A DNA stretch of 64,000 nt, from NCBI GenBank assembly GCA_039821605.1, contig JBCBNV010000003.1:434001-498000 (forward strand), given 5' to 3'. This DNA comes from CALBPI01 sp039821605. GTDB lineage: Bacteria; Pseudomonadota; Gammaproteobacteria; Steroidobacterales; Woeseiaceae. Below the pieces are notes generated by a model that ran no database searches, was not told where the DNA came from, and worked only from the letters and a program-made list of their open reading frames with translations. Shown here piece after piece: positions 60,841-64,000 of the stretch. How positions within the stretch are numbered: position 1 is the first letter of the stretch; each line of letters opens with the position of its first letter. A program made the position numbers and the translations under genes.

Positions 60841-62304
60841 ATGTTAAGAAGAGCGAGGCTGCTTGCCGCAGCCGCTTGCCTCGTCGCTGTATCCGCGACC
60901 GCAAGCCACCAACCCGGCGTACCGCAAGACGATCGTGTCTTTCCGATCGGCGACTCCGGATCCTTCGACCCGGTCCCGGGTCTCACCGACATCATCGTCG
61001 AAGACATCGACAGCCACGGCGCGATCTATCGCTACGAGGTACCCGTTAACTGGAACGGCGATCTCGTCATGTACGCACACGGTTTCCGTGGCTGTATTGC
61101 TGACGCGGCCTCAGGCGCACTGGTGCCGCTGACGGTCGACAATCCACCACTAAGGGAGTACTACCTGCTGCGCGGCTACGCCTGGGCAGCCTCCAGCTAC
61201 TCCAAGAATTGCTATGACGTTAAGGACGGCGTCGAAAGCACGAACCGTCTCGCGCGTATCTTCTCGCGCGAAGTGGGCGCGCCAAACCGCACGCTGATCA
61301 CGGGCTTTTCCATGGGTGGCCACGTGACGGGCGCCGCGATCGAGATGTTCCCGAACTACCGTTGCCCGGAAGGCCGGCGTGGCCGCCTGTGCCGTCGTTT
61401 CGTCCGCGTGCTCGGCAAGCTGTCGGGTGGCGTCAAATATGACGGCGCGGCACCGATGTGCGGCGTAATGGGTGACGTCGAGCTGTTCAACTATTTCGGC
61501 GATTTCGCATATGGCGCCGAAGCGCTTGCAGCTGAGATCAACCCGTTTGTTCGTTCGCAGTTTCCGCCACCCGACGACTACGCGACAACGACCCTGCCGC
61601 TGGTTATCGGGACGCTGTACAGCAACAACGGTGCTGGCTTCCCGTCAGAACTGACGCCGCAGGGCGAGCAACTCATCAATCTGCTGCGCAACATCTCGGG
61701 CGGCGACCGCCCCGTTTACGCGCAGGCGTGGCCGGTGTTCCAGGCGTTGTTGTACAGCTTCGCCGGAAGCGACGGCACTGTGGACGGCGTTCTCTCCGGG
61801 AACATCTATGAGAACCGGCGACGGATCTATCAGCTCGATACCGATCCGGCTATCAATTCAGGCGAAGCGGCGCTCAATGAGCTGATCCTGCGAGTTGGGC
61901 GCGACCGCAACGTCAATCGCAGACGATTCCTGCAATTGCAGCGCGTCCCGGAGCTGACCGGCTCCATTTCGATACCGGTGCTCAGCGTGCACACGCTGGG
62001 TGACCTGTTCGTGCCGTTCAAGATGCAACAGATCTATGCTGAGGAAGCTGCGTTCTGGGGACGGTCAGACCTGCTCGTGCAGCGCGCGACCCGCGCCATC
62101 GGTCACTGTGAGTTCTCACCGGAAGAACTCGTGCAGACCTTTGACGACCTGGTGCTGTGGGTCAACCAAGGTGTTCGCCCGGAAGGCGACGATATTCTCG
62201 ACCCCGAAACACTGGCCAGCCCGACGTACGGCTGCCAGTACACCGTGGGCGCTACAGGCCAGACACCTGACGTCCTGCGTACCGGAGTGTGCGCACCGCA
62301 ATAG
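60841..62304 (+). CDS. Exported alpha/beta hydrolase
   Basis: The protein has about 487 aa with a signal peptide (ARLLAAAACLVAVSATA). The alpha/beta hydrolase core is VNWNGDLVMYAHGFRG and the nucleophile elbow TLITGFSMGGHVTGAAIEM (Ser 157). A C-terminal part has SISIPVLSVHTLGDLFVPFKMQQIY (acid candidate Asp in LGDLF) and AIGHCEFSPEELVQTFDDL (His candidate). The triad is plausible. Several Cys (CIADA, CRRF, CGVM, CQYTV) suggest disulfides outside the cytoplasm. ATG 60841 is used. Substrate is unknown. It ends at a textbook terminator. Confidence 0.82.
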   Translation: MLRRARLLAAAACLVAVSATASHQPGVPQDDRVFPIGDSGSFDPVPGLTDIIVEDIDSHGAIYRYEVPVNWNGDLVMYAHGFRGCIADAASGALVPLTVDNPPLREYYLLRGYAWAASSYSKNCYDVKDGVESTNRLARIFSREVGAPNRTLITGFSMGGHVTGAAIEMFPNYRCPEGRRGRLCRRFVRVLGKLSGGVKYDGAAPMCGVMGDVELFNYFGDFAYGAEALAAEINPFVRSQFPPPDDYATTTLPLVIGTLYSNNGAGFPSELTPQGEQLINLLRNISGGDRPVYAQAWPVFQALLYSFAGSDGTVDGVLSGNIYENRRRIYQLDTDPAINSGEAALNELILRVGRDRNVNRRRFLQLQRVPELTGSISIPVLSVHTLGDLFVPFKMQQIYAEEAAFWGRSDLLVQRATRAIGHCEFSPEELVQTFDDLVLWVNQGVRPEGDDILDPETLASPTYGCQYTVGATGQTPDVLRTGVCAPQ

Positions 62305-62327
62305 CCGGCTGAGCGTCGCAAGACGAA

Positions 62328-62363
62328 GCCCGCGCTCCCAATCGGGGGCGCGGGCTTTTTTTT
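62328..62363 (+). terminator. Rho-independent terminator
   Basis: GCCCGCGCTCCC (62328-62339) pairs with GGGGGCGCGGGC (62344-62355; one T:G wobble) around AATC, then eight T. It ends the alpha/beta hydrolase unit and lies next to the 3' end of the convergent coiled-coil gene. Confidence 0.95.
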
Positions 62364-62369
62364 AAGGCG

Positions 62370-62852
62370 TCAGCGTTGCGGGTCGGCCGCTGCGCGCGCC
62401 TCGGCCAGCGCATCACGGGCCGCCTGCTCGACAAGCTCCGCTTCCTCAAGACTGGCGAATGCCTGCTCATAGCGCATGAACGCGGGCTGGAATTGCTTGA
62501 GGCCTTCCTCCGCGTAGTCGGCCGGGTCCTCGCCACGAGCAACGATATCGTCCACGAACGCCTCAAGACGCTCGACGTCCTTCTCTGAGGCTTCCAGCTG
62601 TTGCTCGGCACGCTGCCGTCGTTCGATGGCCAATTGCAGCGCCTGCTCGAGGTCGGCCACACGTTGTGACGTCCCCGTGACTGCCGCCTCGGCCGGCGCC
62701 GCATCCCCCGCGGGCAACAAACCGGGCGCGGGCTCAAGCGAAGACACCGGGGCCTGCGCAGTATCCTGTGCAGGCTGCCGAGAAGCCCACAAAGCGACAA
62801 TAGCCGCAGCGAGTGCCAGGCCAAGCAGCCAGGCTGGGAGGTTTCGATTCAT
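62370..62852 (-). CDS. Membrane-anchored coiled-coil protein of unknown function
   Basis: The protein has about 160 aa. The N-terminal helix LPAWLLGLALAAAIVALWASRQP is an uncleaved anchor or signal. An Ala/Pro linker and a long heptad-rich helix follow (VADLEQALQLAIERRQRAEQQLEASEKDVERLEAFVDDIV). A second helical part (FMRYEQAFASLEEAELVEQAARDALAEARAA) completes it. ATG 62852 is preferred to 62873. I recognise no family. It is divergent from the BciA-like gene by 32 nt. Confidence 0.7.
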   Translation of the reverse strand: MNRNLPAWLLGLALAAAIVALWASRQPAQDTAQAPVSSLEPAPGLLPAGDAAPAEAAVTGTSQRVADLEQALQLAIERRQRAEQQLEASEKDVERLEAFVDDIVARGEDPADYAEEGLKQFQPAFMRYEQAFASLEEAELVEQAARDALAEARAAADPQR

Positions 62853-62884
62853 CCACCAAGTGTACCGTGGCATGCTTCATCCGT

Positions 62885-63865
62885 ATGCCGACACCACATG
62901 ACAAGACCGTGCTGCTCGCCGGTGCCACCGGCTACATCGGGCGCCACGTTGCCGCGGAGCTGGTTGATCGCGGCTACCACGTCGTCGCGCCCGTGCGCGC
63001 CGCGGCAGAGGGCCGGAAGCCAGCAGAACTCGAGCACTGCGACGTCCGGGTTGCGGATGTCACAGACCGCGCCTCACTGCGGGCCGCGCTGCACGACGTC
63101 AAGGCTGCGACCATGGTGTCCTGCGTCGCATCACGCAACGGCGCGCCTGACGACGCGCGGCGTGTGGACTACGGCGCAAATCGCAATCTGCTGGCCATGG
63201 CCGAGTCACTGGGTAGCTCGCATTTTGTGCTGCTGTCCGCAATCTGCGTTCAAAAGCCGCAACTGGCCTTCCAGCACGCCAAGCTCGCGTTTGAGCGTGA
63301 ACTGGTGGACTCCGATATCGACTATTCCATCGTGCGGCCCACAGCGTTCTTCAAATCCATTTCGGGCCAGGTGGCTCGTGTTCGGTCCGGCAAACCGTTT
63401 CTCGTATTCGGGCGCGGCACCGAGACGGCCTGCAAGCCGATCAGCGAACGCGATCTCGCACGCTACCTGGTGGATTGCATCGAACAGCCCTCGCGCCGCA
63501 ACCATATCCTCCCGATTGGCGGGCCCGGCGAGGCAATAACCCCTCTCGATCAGGGCACACTGCTGTTCGAGCTGGCGGGCAAACCCACGCGGTTTCGCCG
63601 CATCCCGGTTGTGATGTTCGACGTCGCCATCGGTGTCCTGTCGGCGCTGGCGCGTCTGTTTCCATCCCTGGCGGCAAAGGCCGAGTTCGCACGAATCGGT
63701 CGTTACTACGCCACGGAGTCGATGCTCACCTGGAACGCCGATGAGTCCCGCTACGATGCGGATGCCACACCGAGCTACGGAAGCGACCGGCTGCGGCAGC
63801 ACTACGAGGCACAACTGAGCGACACAGGCGGTGACGACGCGCTCGGCGAACACAAGCTGTTCTAG
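62885..63865 (+). CDS. bciA: BciA-like NAD(P)-dependent 8-vinyl reductase
   Basis: The protein has about 326 aa. The Rossmann motif GATGYIGRHVA is followed by an atypical SDR/NmrA chain. Segments fit BciA (divinyl chlorophyllide 8-vinyl reductase): SSHFVLLSAICVQKPQLAFQHAKLAFE, YSIVRPTAFFKSISGQVARVRSG, HILPIGGPGEAITPLDQGTLLFELAGK, and FARIGRYYATESML with SRYDADATPSYGSDRLRQHY. This step belongs to bacteriochlorophyll synthesis, yet no other photosynthesis gene is in the window. A related function in a non-phototroph is possible. The last 4 nt overlap a convergent gene. Confidence 0.72.
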   Translation: MPTPHDKTVLLAGATGYIGRHVAAELVDRGYHVVAPVRAAAEGRKPAELEHCDVRVADVTDRASLRAALHDVKAATMVSCVASRNGAPDDARRVDYGANRNLLAMAESLGSSHFVLLSAICVQKPQLAFQHAKLAFERELVDSDIDYSIVRPTAFFKSISGQVARVRSGKPFLVFGRGTETACKPISERDLARYLVDCIEQPSRRNHILPIGGPGEAITPLDQGTLLFELAGKPTRFRRIPVVMFDVAIGVLSALARLFPSLAAKAEFARIGRYYATESMLTWNADESRYDADATPSYGSDRLRQHYEAQLSDTGGDDALGEHKLF

Positions 63866-64000
63866 GAAGCCGGTTGTTCGGCCTCGTAGCGGATCGCCTG
63901 AAACAAGGCACCAAACGACTCAAGCACCTGCGGACCAAACACGGGGTCAGCCATGTCGGCGATCTTTGGTGAGCGTTCGCTGAGATCGAGTTCTTCCTTC
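63862..64000 (-). CDS. C-terminal part of an unidentified protein
   Basis: The minus-strand frame has its TAG at 63864-63862 and stays open to the window edge. The last 45 codons read KEELDLSERSPKIADMADP, then VFGPQVLESFGALFQAIR and YEAEQPAS. The two blocks look like a folded, partly helical C-terminus. I do not recognise the family. Its stop overlaps the stop of the BciA-like gene by 3-4 nt (convergent). Confidence 0.6.
   Translation of the reverse strand, partial: KEELDLSERSPKIADMADPVFGPQVLESFGALFQAIRYEAEQPAS

Noticed and set aside
62885..64000. A photosynthesis gene cluster starting at the BciA-like gene
   Set aside because: Only one such gene is present and its neighbours are a coiled-coil protein and an unidentified fragment.
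1..64000. CRISPR arrays, tRNA/rRNA genes, IS elements and prophage
   Set aside because: I found no spaced direct repeats, no tRNA-like cloverleaf, no transposase or integrase and no rRNA segments. The only tandem repeat is coding.

Overview
The window is GC-rich and almost fully coding on both strands: about 50 protein genes, many short gaps and 4-nt stop/start overlaps. I see no rRNA, tRNA, insertion sequence, phage gene or CRISPR array. The gene set points to a gammaproteobacterium: SulP/ArsR, MddA, SorAB, RhlE, a TonB-dependent receptor, an OmpA/DUF4892 protein, a BciA-like reductase and many exported proteins of unknown function. Several ECF sigma factors, TPR regulators and a Ser/Thr kinase-TPR protein suggest an environmental, probably aquatic or sediment, member near the Xanthomonadales/Woeseiaceae/Halieaceae. 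The taxon is an inference from gene content.

Layout. 1-4434: a partial DUF1223 protein, a DUF4399 lipoprotein, a YjbR protein and a 1008-aa exported patatin-like phospholipase. 4435-7811: a three-gene unit of VWA lipoprotein, ECF sigma factor and membrane anti-sigma-like protein, ending at a bidirectional terminator. 7834-10103: an ArsR regulator and a SulP anion transporter behind a promoter/operator. 10210-16647: an acyltransferase, a DUF2785 protein, a DUF305/LVIVD protein, a beta-barrel protein and a fatty acid hydroxylase family enzyme. 16723-24063: a Crp/Fnr regulator, a TolB-N/TPR membrane protein, a sulfite dehydrogenase pair (SorA, SorB), an exported intradiol dioxygenase and a winged-helix TPR regulator. 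24219-30745: MddA with a tiny coupled membrane protein, a KefB-like antiporter, a tandem Usp protein, a GST, a spondin-domain protein and an MscS channel. 30765-35622: a cupin and an ECF sigma factor divergent from a DUF4331 operon. 35707-41579: a DUF885 peptidase-like lipoprotein, YaiI, RhlE and a TonB-dependent receptor. 41653-52476: a BNR-propeller protein, a lipase-like lipoprotein, an S8 protease with Trp-rich repeats and a propeller-GGDEF-EAL sensor. 52579-59014: a Ser/Thr kinase-TPR protein, a small exported protein, a CsgG-like protein, a DUF4892-OmpA protein and a TIGR02999-type sigma factor. 59139-64000: a PPC-domain protein, an alpha/beta hydrolase, a coiled-coil protein, a BciA-like reductase and a partial gene.

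Most notable non-coding observations. (1) Two divergent copies of one promoter, TTTCGATCCA-N12-CTGCGTA, lie between the cupin/ECF pair and the DUF4331 operon. This is CGATCC-N18-TA, close to the promoter of the RpoE-ChrR sigma group, and predicts that the sigma factor drives itself and the exported operon. (2) A perfect 15-bp inverted repeat with a 2-nt centre covers the probable start codon of the ECF gene at 6398. The VWA gene upstream carries a frameshift in a seven-C run, and the VWA and anti-sigma-like proteins share a VTG...SRN motif. (3) The MscS gene has its ribosome binding site inside a hairpin that competes with an alternative upstream hairpin. (4) ArsR has a clear promoter followed by an 8-4-8 inverted repeat. 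(5) A perfect TGTGA-N6-TCACA site lies between an exported protease and an exported lipase.
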